A DNA stretch of 64,000 bases from Silene latifolia (GCF_048544455.1 NC_133526.1:202001-266000), one strand, 5' to 3'; positions 36,631-47,857 are shown, counted from the stretch's first letter. A program made the numbers and translations. The notes: generated by a model from the sequence alone, not told the origin.

Positions 36631-36639
36631 GAAACTCTC

Positions 36640-37120
36640 ATATCTAAGAGATGTCTTAGAAACAATCAAACATGGTAAATCTAGTGACCCGTTAACCTGT
36701 TATTATGTTTTGGTGCGGCAAAACATCGGCTACTTTGCCACATGTGGTCGCTTCCCCATCTCCTTAAAGGTAAACAAATGATCGAAACGAAGAGAATATG
36801 TATTCTTACGATTATTGTGTTAGTGATCTCGGATATAAGATCAGTAAGGTAAACATTCCCAATAAACTAAGAATTACTCAAATTTTTTCCGCTTAGTTGA
36901 TTGACAAAAAAGTGGGCTCCTATTGAAATAATCTTTTAATTAATTCACACAATTCCGTCAATGCTGAATAAAATCTTTCATACACAATTGATTATTGATT
37001 ACACAAGGTGGACCCATAGTAAATAAAATCTTTCAATCAAATAGGAGTACTTCGTACCTATCTAATAAAGCATTTACACAATGTAAAAGACGAAAATAAT
37101 ATACAAGATCAAATCAAAAA
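36640..37120. other. Intergenic, AT-rich
   Basis: No gene or transposon ends recognised. Confidence 0.4.
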
Positions 37121-37400
37121 GATAACATACTGATATGTTAAAAATATTAAGCATCTCCCTAGAATATTTGCCTAAAATATTTTGTACTAATATCTTATAA
37201 TTTCATATTTTAAAATAGAAATGAAAACAAAAAACAACATTATATACTACAAAATCAAAATAAAAAAGATGACATACTTATATGTTAAAAAGATTAAGCA
37301 TCTGCCTAAAATATTTTACAATAATATTTAATTTTATTATAGTTTCATATTTAAAAATAGAAACAAAAGCAAAAAAACAAGTATTATATACTACAAAATT
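37121..37400. repeat. Tandem duplication, period about 147 bp
   Basis: Two imperfect copies starting near 37121 and 37268 share GACATACT.ATATGTTAAAAA, ATTAAGCATCT.CCTA, TTTCATATTT.AAAATAGAAA and ATTATATACTACAAAAT. The sequence is very AT-rich and non-coding. Confidence 0.7.
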
Positions 37401-37814
37401 ATATACTAGTATAACTTTATTGCAGTATATTCTATAAGAAACAAGTATATCCTATAATTTTATACTACGAATTATAGACTACAAAATTAACTCTCTAAAT
37501 GTTGATTGATGAACGATTTTTGCAGTATATTATATCCTTCCCAAAAATACCAATTCCTACCGCCAGGATAAGATTAGGATATTCACTATATTGGTATTGG
37601 TATTTGCTTGTTATTAGTAAAAATAGTATTTTTAAAGGCTGTAAATGTATTTTTTTTATTATAAATAAAAAAGTGATAATTATTTTAAAAATTTGTATAT
37701 CATCTTTTTTGATGTATGTGTTATATTTTGTTTTGCCTGTTTTTGTTAGAAAGTAAATACGTTTTCATTAAATTTTATACTTAACTTAAATGTACTATTA
37801 ATATCATAAAATAG

Positions 37815-37895
37815 TATTCCATCCGTTTACACTTACTTTATTTTGTAAAAGCAAAATAAAATAGGTGTAAACTATTAAGTAGGTCGGAGAAGTAG
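37815..37895. repeat. Small inverted repeat, MITE-like
   Basis: TTACACTTACTTTATTTTG pairs with CAAAATAAAATAGGTGTAAAC around a short loop, with TTCCATCCG and CGGAGAAG at the outer ends. It looks like a degenerate Stowaway-type hairpin. Confidence 0.5.
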
Positions 37896-38326
37896 CATTT
37901 AATGAGATAGCTTAACGTCTTATAATTATAGCCATCTTTCGTTTTCTACCTTTCATAACATCAAACTAAAAGTACAATTAGTTTATAAAAATGTCTTCAA
38001 TTAGAGACATATTTATATAAATAGATAACCTAAAAAATACCGTGCTTCAGGACCGGCCCAGGGCACGTGCAACCTGTGCGGGCGCACAGGGCCCCTGATT
38101 TCTGGGGGCCCAATAGATCCTGTGATTTGTAATATATACTTAATGGACGCAAATATTTCAGTGTTTCGCTAATGGGCTCAGTGGTCGTACAATCCATATA
38201 GAACATTTACTTTTTGTCTTTCATTCGCGTGTTCGACCCTCTTTATGAGCGTAAACCAATTGAACTTTAATTTCCAGCTGGATGGTTGCTTTAATTCACA
38301 AGTGTCTCTTTAAGTCTTCAACTGAG

Positions 38327-38510
38327 CAATTAGTCTATCATAGACGGATATATCCGTCTAAAGTGAAAGACGGGTTAAATATATTTAAAGTGGTGATATT
38401 TTTAGGCCCTACCATGCAATTTGTTGTTTGCCTTATCCTTAAAGTGGGTAAATATTTGGCCCGTCTATAAATTATAGACGGATATCTCCCGTTTAGAATG
38501 AGAATTTGTG
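38327..38510. mobile_element. Mutator-type MITE, family M, copy 3, nested in the hAT element
   Basis: 184 bp flanked by a perfect 9-bp direct repeat TCAACTGAG (38318-38326 and 38511-38519). It has ATAGACGGATAT / ATATCCGTCTA inverted motifs at each side and the right end TAGAATGAGAATTTGTG shared with the other copies. Confidence 0.88.
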
Positions 38511-38739
38511 TCAACTGAGAGCATTGTCTACTATTATGAATTACTTTTACTATTTTTGTCCCAAGTCTTATAGTTTATACAAAGTGCTACTCCATAATTA
38601 CGATATTTTCTCAAATGTGAAATCTTGAATATTTTTAATTTTTAACTTTAAAGTTTTTGTAATTATATAAAATATTGTATTCTGAAATTGAAAGATTTTA
38701 TGGTAAATTTTTTAATTTTATACTCCGTACTAAGTAATA

Positions 38740-39002
38740 CTCTCTCCATTTTCACTATGTTATTCTCATTTACCTTTTTGGGGTCGAAGTATATATCCTT
38801 TGACCGTTAATTTCCTAAAAGTATAAACTTTTGTAACAGAATTTTCATTTGATTACATTTGATATCAATATTTTTTTATAAAATTATAGTTTCAAAAAAA
38901 TAATTATAAAGTATAGCTAAATAATTAGTAAAATATGGTCAAAATATCATCTCGAAGACCGTGAAAAAAAAATAGGGGACGAATAATGTGGAATGAAGGG
39001 AG
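38740..39002. mobile_element. Stowaway-like MITE nested in the hAT element
   Basis: 263 bp between TA dinucleotides, with left end CTCTCTCCATTTTCACTATG and right end AATAATGTGGAATGAAGGGAG, which are imperfect inverted repeats. Confidence 0.65.
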
Positions 39003-39111
39003 TATATAACATTCGAAAAACTGAAATATTTTTGTGATATTGATCCATAGGGCCTCATTTTCCGCTTTCGCACAGGGCCCCCGAATCCACCGGGACGGCC
39101 CTGCCGTGCTT

Positions 39112-39323
39112 AGCACGCGATCTTTACTAGTAATAAATATGCAAATAGTAGAGTCACTCCATGTTGAAGATTAGAATTATAGACTTTTGTTTACTAGCCA
39201 AATTCTTGTACGTAGGAATATTATTTTATTTAGTTTTGTCTCTTTTTCTTTTTTACTTTTCATTATCTTCTTATAATTAATATCCGCTAAAGCCAAAATA
39301 ACAATCGAAAAATGGAGTTACTT
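39112..39323. other. Intergenic between the hAT element and the NAF1 relic
   Basis: No gene seen. TTAATATCCGCTAAAGCCAAAATA (39278; see also 33997 near PPR copy 2) is a short shared phrase, hinting that parts of this spacer were copied with the PPR block. Confidence 0.4.
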
Positions 39324-39385
39324 CTCTCTCTGGTCAAGCTCTCTTTAGGAATCCAAAAGCCCAGTTGCCTATGTTTTTTCGGTTA
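39324..39385 (+). pseudogene. NAF1 fragment beside PPR copy 3
   Basis: CTCTCTGGTCAAGCTCTCTT followed by CCAAAAGCCCAGTTGCCTATGT matches NAF1 exon 3 at about 21867-21917 (encoding LSGQAPF and AQLPTF). It then jumps to 3'-flank sequence, so the end of NAF1 has been deleted here. It is on the plus strand, convergent with PPR copy 3 exactly as NAF1 is with copy 1. Confidence 0.8.
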
Positions 39386-39703
39386 CATGTGGTTTTATTT
39401 GAGGACACAATAGAAATATAGAATCACAAACTGAGCATTCAGAGGTTTGAATACCTTATTGCCAATGTATACTTGAAAATTAATACCATCTGCCAAAGGA
39501 CTGCAACTACTTATAATTAACCATCTGCATTTCTGTCAATCTTTTGATCTACCACATTTTTAAGCTGGAGGATGTCTCCTACTATACCATCATGTTCGAA
39601 AAATAAACTTAAGGGAATCATGCTAACTAAGCTACAACTTACACCTTATCTATCACGCATACTTCTAACCCAAATTTCGCTGCTTCTCTTACCATTCTTG
39701 GCT

Positions 39704-42700
39704 CTAAACTCCACCAGGGCAAACCCGCTCAAGCAACTCCTCTAGCTCCGGAGTAACAATAATGCCATCTTTCTTTATCCTTTGACGCATATCAGGCGCT
39801 GTTTTCTCAGCATCCACATAAGTCTCAAGGAGCCATAGATAGGCTTTTATGTCCAAGGCCTGGGTCCTCTTTAATAACTCGCAAAATTTCTCTAGACCAA
39901 CAACATCTTTCTCATCTTTAAAGTGCTGGAACCAAGGATCAAGCTTCTCAGCAAGTGGTTTCCATTTTGAAACAATGGCAGCTTCCATATGCTTCAGTGC
40001 ACACTCCGTCTGACCCTTCTCCAAGTAGTACTTCATGAATTTGACATGTGGCCAGCGTAATACTTTTCCTGCTTTCTCTGTAGCATCCTTCAGCAAAAGC
40101 TCAGCCTCCTTGACCATGTCGTGCCTCAAGTACGCACCTATTACAACAGCCGGTACCCTGTCATCATAATGCTTCTTGCAGATAGATTCCCACTCGTGGA
40201 AGTAATTTTCGAGGCCTTTAATATCGTCTAATCTTGACAAAGCTTGAAGCAGTGAAAGGTAACTCTGTTTGTGTTCGACTTTGAACTTTGACTTGAGCTT
40301 GTTCCAAGTCCGGATGACGGAATCTAATTTACCAGCACCAGCATACAAGCTAATCAGATGTTGGAATGAATTGCGACTCAGATTATCCGAGTCATTTTCC
40401 AATTTTTCCAAGTGTGAAAGAGCTTTCTCAAATTGGCCAAACTCGATAAACACTGAGACGACATTGCTATGAATTACCCAATCATCCTTTACAAGGATAT
40501 CTTCTTGAGCCTCGTGAAACACTCGTTCCACTCCTGCGACATCTCCAAGAAGTCGATAGCTTTGAATCCAAAAGCTATATGCGTGGCTGTTTAGAGGCAA
40601 GTGATTTTGCTTCATTTCTGATATAAGTTGTGGAACCATTTCAGGGTGTTTGATTTTTAGACATAGATTGAGAAGATTGTTGTAGGCAAGAACATTGGAT
40701 GCTGCAAAGCCCATTTCATCCATCTCTTTGAAAGTAGCAAAGGCTTTATCAGTTTCCAAATCAGTACAGTAGCAATTTAAGAGCGATCCATATACATAAC
40801 GGCTCTTTGAGGGAATGCCATCAAAGTAGTCTTCAGCTTCATCAAGACCCTTTAGTTTGTGCAATATATCTATGCGCAACGGAAAGTCTCTACCTGGAAG
40901 GTCAGTTATGTCTTTCTCAAGCCAATCTAAAATCTGCATCAAACATAAAACGGCAGAATTAAACACCACTGCCACTAGGAGAGACGGAACAAATACAAGA
41001 ACAATGTAGATGTACTCAAACTCATTTCAATTCCAGTGGTTACAGATTACAGAATACAACAGTTGGTTATTTACTAAGTGACTACACAAGACTACTAATC
41101 AGGCAGAGAACATTCTCGGCACAAGCTTAAATCAAACCTACCTTTATATCAGGAATTCGAATTAGCTCTTGAAAAGAAACCCACCAGTTCGGATGTCGTG
41201 TTCTATTAGAAACGGTGCCGTTTACTCACTACTTACTACCAATGGCAACATTTCGCAAATGACACAAACTAAAGGTAAAGCTAGAACCGGAAAAAAATTC
41301 CAATCTTTCTTCTTGGACAGTCAGTATTGCTTTCAATCACCCACAGTAACATTCCACAGCTGTGAAGTCAGTAAAAGCAGAGAACAACTTAAAATCCAAA
41401 ACAAAATCGTTTTGGTTTAGGTTAATTACCAATTACTCCATACAGCATCTAGCAAATCTATAAATAATATTAAAAGGTTAGATTGAAGAGTCGACGTGGC
41501 AAGATAATAGAGCCACTAATCTCATATGTTACTGAACAAAGATAAAAGTAAAACATTCAACACTATGAAATTAATGTGTGGCTTTTTTATCTCATCTTAT
41601 TAAACATTTAACATTATGAAATGAATGTGTGGCTCTTCATCTCATCTTAGCTTTTCCACAAAATAAAATCCTAAGGATCAGTCCAAAATAAAATGCATAA
41701 AGACAGTAAATTAAAAGAATATCTCAGCATGACCCTATTTTTTATAGCTTATTAGAATTTCAATGCAATCTCCCATTCTTTCGCATACATGTGATTTTCA
41801 AAAACTAACTATCAGGTAAAATTGATCGGAATATTCTTATAGATTGTTCTTGCTAATATACTTGGAATGAATTGCAGGGAATGATATAAAATGACATTAA
41901 AGGGATGTTCATTTTTAAAATAGCCAAGATGTATATATGCTGTGTTAATCATGATTGTCATTACCTCATGTAGGATAGCATGTTGATCTTATTTATCCCA
42001 CCATGTACTTGAATTAAGTGGTTTGTCTCATCGATGGTGGATATCAAAAATCGCAGATTATTTGATTTTTATTAGAATTTCACGATTTCATTCAATTATA
42101 GTGTTTTAATTTCAACAACTATTTTATATTGCATTATTTTAGATTTTATTTTTGTTGCCTCAATTTGAACATAGAATCAGAAACCATGGTGAAATACTAC
42201 TGTATAATTTAGTGGCAACTTGGTACAAGTCAATGCATTAAGGGTGTAGTTGGATACTAATGTTAAACTAAGGTACTTGTTTGTGATTTTGATTATTTAT
42301 ACATTAAGTTATAATGTTTGACCAGCGTAGTATAACTTCACTTCAAAGGCAGTACAAGGCCATGAAATGCAGTCGCTTATGTTGAAGAATGTAATTGTCC
42401 AACCTCACAACATGACTAAGGTCAAACTTTTATGTCACATACATACACTTATGGTGGAGTAGTATATTTTCATTTGTCTTACCAAATGATCATCAAAATA
42501 ATCTCCCAAGTGTTGCGGTGGATTATTTGACGAAAGCATTCAAGTGTTGTTCTCTATAAGTGTTTGATTTGGCTATGCAATTTCTACCTAAGGTTGTGTC
42601 TTTTTCCCTTATATGATTGCTAATCAGTCTATGCTAATTCTAAAACCATCTCATTACACGAGTCACAAAACTAGTGTAAACTCATAAACCAAAATAAGAA

Positions 42701-43333
42701 CCCATCTTGTTTCCTAGGAAGTGGTATGTATATCATAATTCATTAACAACCAAATAGAGTAATTACACTAATCAAACTCAAACAAAACACAATGCAATGT
42801 GTTTAGATAAAAAGTTCGCATCTTTTTGACAAATTAATAATTACTCCATCTCAATTATTTATTTAACTTCGATTAAAATACCCTCACACAAATAAGAGAG
42901 TGTTCCATGGCCCAATCATTTATTTACCTTCTATTTATAATAGAAGGCTAACAATGAATTTAAAAGGTAAACAAATGACACTTGAGACGGAAAAACTAGG
43001 AGTTAAACAAATAAATCAAAGTAAGAAGAAAAGCAAAAAAACCTCGAGACATTGTTGGTAACGGCCTTTTTTACGGAGGTCTTTGAAACAATCAATAAGG
43101 GTAAATCTAGTGACGTCTTGACCTTTTTTTATTATACGTTGTAAAACGTCAGACACTTTGCCACCAGTGGACCCCACTTTATATATTTGATTCATGATAT
43201 GTTCCTTCGTAGCGACGGTGGCGGCGGTGTCAGTTGATATTTGGCGGAAGAGAGGGCGGAGGTTGGTGTTGAATATGCGGGTGGCTATGCTGGTTGAGAC
43301 CTTCATTTTTTTAAGCTTTAGGGCCTGATGCAT
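39704..43333 (-). CDS. Mitochondrial-type P-class PPR protein, cluster copy 3
   Basis: Exon 1 is 43043-43333 (97 codons) and exon 2 is 39704-40933 (409 codons plus stop), giving 506 residues. The 2,109-bp intron sits at the conserved QQCLE|ILDW site and is longer than in copy 2 mainly because of a Helitron. The N-terminus MHQALKLKKMKVSTSIATR is presequence-like, with a short deletion relative to copies 1 and 2. PPR motifs: YVYGSLLNCYCTDLETDKAF, AYNNLLNLCLKIKHPEMVPQ, HAYSFWIQSYRLLGDVAGVE and SFQHLISLYAGAGKLDSVI. Small in-frame losses (IPSKSRYVY, LENDSDN) distinguish it. The C-terminus is RVCPGGV instead of RVCPN. Both splice sites and the frame are intact. Confidence 0.88.
41457..42674. mobile_element. 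Non-autonomous Helitron in the PPR copy 3 intron
   Basis: The 1,218-bp insert begins TCTATAAATAATATTAAAAG and ends ACAAAACTAG, i.e. 5'-TC and 3'-CTAG, lying between A and T as Helitrons do. The empty site is visible in the copy 2 intron: CATCTAGGAAA^TGTAAATTC at 33002/33003. No target duplication, no Rep/helicase frame and only a weak 3' hairpin (CTCATTACACGAG) are seen. A degenerate internal direct repeat with ATGTGTGGCT lies at 41556-41660. Confidence 0.8.
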
Positions 43334-43497
43334 CGTTTTTGTGTTCTTGAGAAATAAGGGTTTTGGCGGGGTCTTAATTTTTGGGATTTAACAGGTTATT
43401 TCGGCCGGGTCAGCTTGAGCATCGATTTTTTTTTTGGATGAAGCAATTGTGAGACAAACATCTAGGTTATATTAGGTCAACAGGTCCGGTTGTGTCA
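43334..43497 (-). promoter_or_regulatory. Upstream region of PPR copy 3
   Basis: Promoter-side flank of the minus-strand gene, cut by a hAT insertion that starts at 43506, about 170 bp from the start codon. No clear TATA motif was picked out. Confidence 0.35.
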
Positions 43498-43505
43498 GTT
43501 TCTGG

Positions 43506-44128
43506 TAGGGATGACAATGGATATGATTCATATCCTTATGTCATATGGTGGATCCAGATCCGGTCCATATCCACAGGGTCTGCAATTGTCAGATTCATAC
43601 CCAGATCCTTAGGATATGGACTGGATCTGGATCTAACCCGTATCCATTTTATGGTAAAACAATCATTTTTTAAAATATTAAAATATTATTTTTTGGGTTA
43701 TACTACAATTTAACATGCTATTTTTTTTATATTGGAGTACAAATGCTAAAAATAAAGTTGTCAAGATAGCGAAATAAAGTTTTATAAAATATAAAATACA
43801 GTAGTGATAACAAATAATTTTTCACAATTGAAAAATGTTAATAAAAAAGAAATCATAGCTTATTATATGAAAAAACTTTAAGAAATGAATACATAATTTT
43901 ACTATTTATTTAACTCATTTTTTAAATTTCATTTAAAAATTGAATAAAAATGGATCCAGGGTAAGATCTGGATCTCAATCATATGGATCCATATCCGGAT
44001 TCGTTTTTATGCATATGGATCCGATCCATATCCATATCCACTGGATCCAAAATATTGAGATCCAGATCCGACCCTTAGGATCTGAATCCCAGGATCTGGA
44101 CAGGATCCGGGATCCATTGCCATCCCTA
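43506..44128. mobile_element. Non-autonomous hAT element with GGATCC-rich ends
   Basis: 623 bp with TIRs TAGGGATGACAATGGAT / ATCCATTGCCATCCCTA and a perfect 8-bp target duplication GTTTCTGG (43498-43505 and 44129-44136). Both subterminal zones repeat GATCCAGATCC and CATATCC words in inverted arrangement around an AT-rich core. It has no coding potential. Confidence 0.92.
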
Positions 44129-44268
44129 GTTTCTGGTGTGTTATTATGGTGTTATTTCGGGATAATTATCTATGATCGTGAGAGGGTGGCGCTAAGCCGC
44201 TAACATTTGGATTAGATCAATTAGGGTTGGGTTGAGGATAATATCGTCTACATCAGGTACTTCAATCC

Positions 44269-44500
44269 CAGCAGTATCCGACCGGAAATGAAGAAGTGTC
44301 CTCACAAAGGCGTCTCTTCTAGAAGAGGTTACAAAGAGGTGGCCGTTTCTGGGGGTAGAAGATCAAGAGGCCCGTAACAATCTAATCGACTAATTTAAGA
44401 GTTTTTCTCGTTTATTTCTACCTGCATTCTTGAGTCTCGACATTAAATTCCAGCGACTGCTTTTCAGATACATGTGGTTTTATTTTAGGAGTCTTATTAA
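44269..44500 (+). pseudogene. NAF1 3'-end fragment beside PPR copy 4
   Basis: TATCCGACCGGAAATGAAGA, AAGAGGTGGCCGTTTC and GGGGGTAGAAGA match the end of NAF1 exon 3 (21965-22085, encoding the RG-rich tail), with an internal deletion. The match continues into the NAF1 3' flank (TGCATTCTTGAGTCTCGACA). The spacing to the PPR stop codon, about 550 bp, resembles the 525 bp between NAF1 and PPR copy 1. Confidence 0.88.
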
Positions 44501-44929
44501 GTTGTACGAGTACTCCTTTATCAAGAACACGATAGAATCACAAACTGATCATCATTCAGAGGTTTGAATACTTAATGGCCAATATATATACTTGAAATTT
44601 AATACCATCTGCATTTGCGGATGCATGTACAGAAAGCAAAACGACTGCAAGTACATATAATTAACCTAGAAGACGTCTCCTACTACACCATCCGCATTTG
44701 TGTCAATCTTCTGATCTACCACATCATGATGCTCCGAAAAATAAACTTAAGGGAATCATGCTAACTAAGCTACAACTTACTCGTATTACTTGCACCTAAT
44801 GTATCACGCATACTTCTAAACCAAATCCCATGCTTGTTAGTTGTTACCGCTCATGTTCAACTAATTTTACTGCTTCTCTTACCATTCTTCGCACTCTTAC
44901 TCAACTGTCAACGAATAAGAACCCCGGCT

Positions 44930-45870
44930 CTAAAATCCACTAGGGCTAACCCGCTCAAGCAACTCCTCTAGCTCCGGAGTAACAATAATGCCATCTTCAT
45001 CTATCCTTTCACGCATATCAGGCACTGTTTTTTCAGCAGCCACGTAAGTCTGAAGGAGACATAAATAAGCTTTTGTGTCCAAGGCCTGAACTTTCTTTAA
45101 CAACTGGCAAAATTTCTCTAGACCATCAACATCTTTCTCATCTTTGAAGTGCTGGAACCAAGGATCAAGCTTCTCTGCAACTGGTTTCCATTTGGAAACA
45201 ATGGCAGCCTCCATATGTTTCAGTGCACACTCCGTCTGACCCTTCTCAAAGTAGTAATTCATGAATTTGACATGTGGCGAGCATAATACATTTCTTGCTT
45301 CAAGTACGCACCTATTACAACAGCCGGTACTCTGTCATCATACTTCTTGCAGGTTGATTCCCACTCCCGGAAGTAATTTTCGAGGCCTTTGATATCATCT
45401 AGTCTTGACAAAGCTTGAAGCAGTGAAAGGTAACTCTGTTTGTAATGGACTTTGAACTTTGACTTAAGCGTGTTCCAAGTCTGGATGACGGAGTCTAATT
45501 TACCAGCACCAGCATACAAGCTAATCAGATGTTGGAATGCATTGCGACTTGGATTATCAGAATTATTCAAAACATTTTTCAACTTTTCCAAGTGTAAAAG
45601 AGCTTTCTCAAACTGGCCAAACTCGATAAACACTGAGGCGACATTGCTATGAATTACCCAATCATCCTTTACAAAGCTATCTTCTTGAGCCTCGTGAAAC
45701 ACTCGTTCCACTCCCGCGAGATCTCCAACAAGTTGATAACTTTGGATCCAAAAGCTATATGTGTGGACATTTAGAGGTACTTGTTTTTTCTTCATTTCTG
45801 ATATAAGTTGTGGAACCTTTTCAGGCTGTTTGATTTTTAGACATAGATTGAGAAGATTGTTGAAGGAAAC
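44930..45870 (-). pseudogene. PPR cluster copy 4, 3' part of exon 2 (broken)
   Basis: Matches exon 2 of copies 1-3 from the fourth PPR region to the stop (HTYSFWIQSYQLVGDLAGVE, AFQHLISLYAGAGKLDSVIQ, YFEKGQTECALKHMEAAIVS, ending ERVSPSGF). About 67 bp is missing near 45299, between NVLCSP-equivalent and LRHDM-equivalent sequence, which shifts the frame. At about 45868 the exon stops and retroelement sequence begins, removing roughly the first 250 bp of exon 2 and nearly all of the intron. Exon 1 survives 7.5 kb away at 53346-53627. The gene cannot make a full PPR protein. Confidence 0.9.
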
Positions 45871-45874
45871 AACA

Positions 45875-47857
45875 TGGGACAGGTGGTTGACGTAGCAAAA
45901 CTGAAGACACTCCTGGACCTAATTGGGAGTGCACCAGCTCACACAGGCACGCCGACACGAGCGACGGAAGCCATCCAGGAGACCAGGGCCCAAGGGCGTG
46001 ACTCCAAGAAACTTGAACGAAGCACTGGGAGAAGCAGACCCTATCAAGACGCCGGAGGAGCCCAAGGTGGTCGTGGTAAACATAAGTCCTTCTCGCACTC
46101 GGGAGAGGACATCGCCGCCGCAACATCGACGAGGCACACCCCGGGAGAACCAGCGAAGCCCGACTCAGGAGAGTCGGAGAAGAAGTCCAAGTCGAAGAAG
46201 GAGCCCTTCCCGCTACGAGGAGAGAAGCCGGACTAGGAATGCGAGGAGTCGGTCGCCGCGTGTCATTCGACACGTGGTCAAACAGCCCCTCAGTGACTAC
46301 GTCCTAGACACCGCCGTGCCACCCAAGTCAAGTTGCCGCGCTCACATACAAAGGAGATAGTGACCCAACCGACCACGCCGAGGCCTTTGAGTCTCACATG
46401 TCGGTATGGGAGCAGCCCGATGAAGTCTGGTGCCGGGTCTTCCCAACGACTCTGCATGGGATGGCTCAGAGTTGGTACAAGGGGCTTCCTGACGGCTCGA
46501 TACATTGTTTCGCCGACCTAAAGGACGCCTTCTTAGCCCAGTACTCTTGTAACAAAAGGAGGGCCGTAGAGACATCGGACCTCCTAACTATCAAACAGGA
46601 GGAAGGCGAGTCTCTACGGGCCTATGTGAAGAGGTTCGACGGCAAAGTTCAAAGAGATTCGGAGATCAACCCCGAACCGGCGGCGACTTCAGATCGATGA
46701 AGGGCCTCCCAAAGGGAAGCTTAAAAGACGAGCTCATCAAGCACGGGGGCCTGGGCCTGGACGCCGCAAGAAAGATGGCCGACCAGGCCATCAAAGTGGA
46801 AGACTACCACAAGACCTGGGTAGGCCCCAGCGAGGCCGAACCCTCAGAGAAGAAAAGCCGCCGGGATGACAGCCCGGATGAGAGACGCCGCGACACTAAC
46901 AGGTCGCGGTCTGATGAGAAACGCCGTGACAATAACAGGTCACGGTCCGATAGATCTGCCAGGAAGCAGGACAAGACCGGCGCCGGGGGGAGTTCGGGAA
47001 TGTTTTACCAAAGGCATTACCATGATAAAACCCCTCTGGTCACATCGGCCGCCGAGGTCTTCGCCCTGAGTAGAAACGAGGGCCAGAAGTGGGAGCGGCC
47101 TCCCAAGCCCAAGGGAGACGGTGACGCGAACCAGTACTGCGAGTACCATGGTTGCGCCGGCCACCTCACTGACAACTGCCGGCACCTGAAGAACGCCATT
47201 GAAGAGCTAATCCGAAAGGGGTGCCTCGACAAGTATGTGGCCAAAGGCCAGAAGATTGACGCCAGCGGCTCGGATAAGAAATCCGTTTTTCAACGGATAG
47301 GAGTTATCCACGTAGTCATCGGAGGTAACGAGAACGGTGGGTCGGCTCATGGGCACAAACGGCACCTGAACGAGCTGTATCAGGCCATCAACTTTGTGCC
47401 CAACACAGCGACCCCCGCCTCTAGCATTCCCGATATGACTATTGGAGGGAAAGACTACGAGGGAATCATCGCCCCTCACAGCGACCCGCTGGTAGTCAAC
47501 TTGGACATATCCAACCACCTGGTAAAGAGGTGTCTGATTGACACAGGCGCCTACACGAACATCATGTTTAGGGAGTGCTTTAACAGCCTCGGCCTTAGAC
47601 TCAAGGACTTGAGCCCCTGCACCCATCCACTGTACAGCTTCTCCGGGGCTGGCCTGGTACCCCTGGGTTCAATTAAGCTCCCGGTGATGTTCGGCGAGGG
47701 GAATGCGGCCAAGAACGTCCTAGCCGAGTTCGTCGTCATCAACGGCTCATCCGCCTACAACGCCCTGATAGGCCGAGTTACTCTGAGCGATGCCGACGCA
47801 GTGATATCCATCCGGCCCGACACTAATGTATGTCTCGGACCGGGGGGAAGCGCATAA
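45875..47857 (+). other. gag and protease region of retroelement copy A (fossil)
   Basis: Translation shows an Arg/Ser-rich segment, a Retrotrans_gag-like core (VWEQPDEVWCRVFPTTLHGM, AQSWYKGLPDGSI), a zinc-knuckle-like CEYHGCAGHLTDNC and an aspartic-protease-like segment with LIDTGAYTNIMF and ALIGR. This order is typical of the Tat lineage. The region is degenerate. Confidence 0.8.

Larger units (their letters stand above)
38048..39103. mobile_element. Non-autonomous hAT element, host of two nested MITEs
   Basis: A perfect 8-bp direct repeat CCGTGCTT (38040-38047 and 39104-39111) flanks an element starting CAGGACCGGCCCAGGGC and ending CGGGACGGCCCTG. Subterminal CGCACAGGGCCCC (left) and CGCACAGGGCCCCC (right) are present. 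No transposase is seen. Two later insertions sit inside it: a family M Mutator MITE and a Stowaway. Confidence 0.9.

Noticed and set aside
22617-43333. Reading the PPR cluster as restorer-of-fertility (RFL) genes
   Set aside because: The sequences lack the regular 35-residue RFL-type repeats (such as VTYNTLIDGLCK) and group by motif with the two-exon At2g20710-like family.
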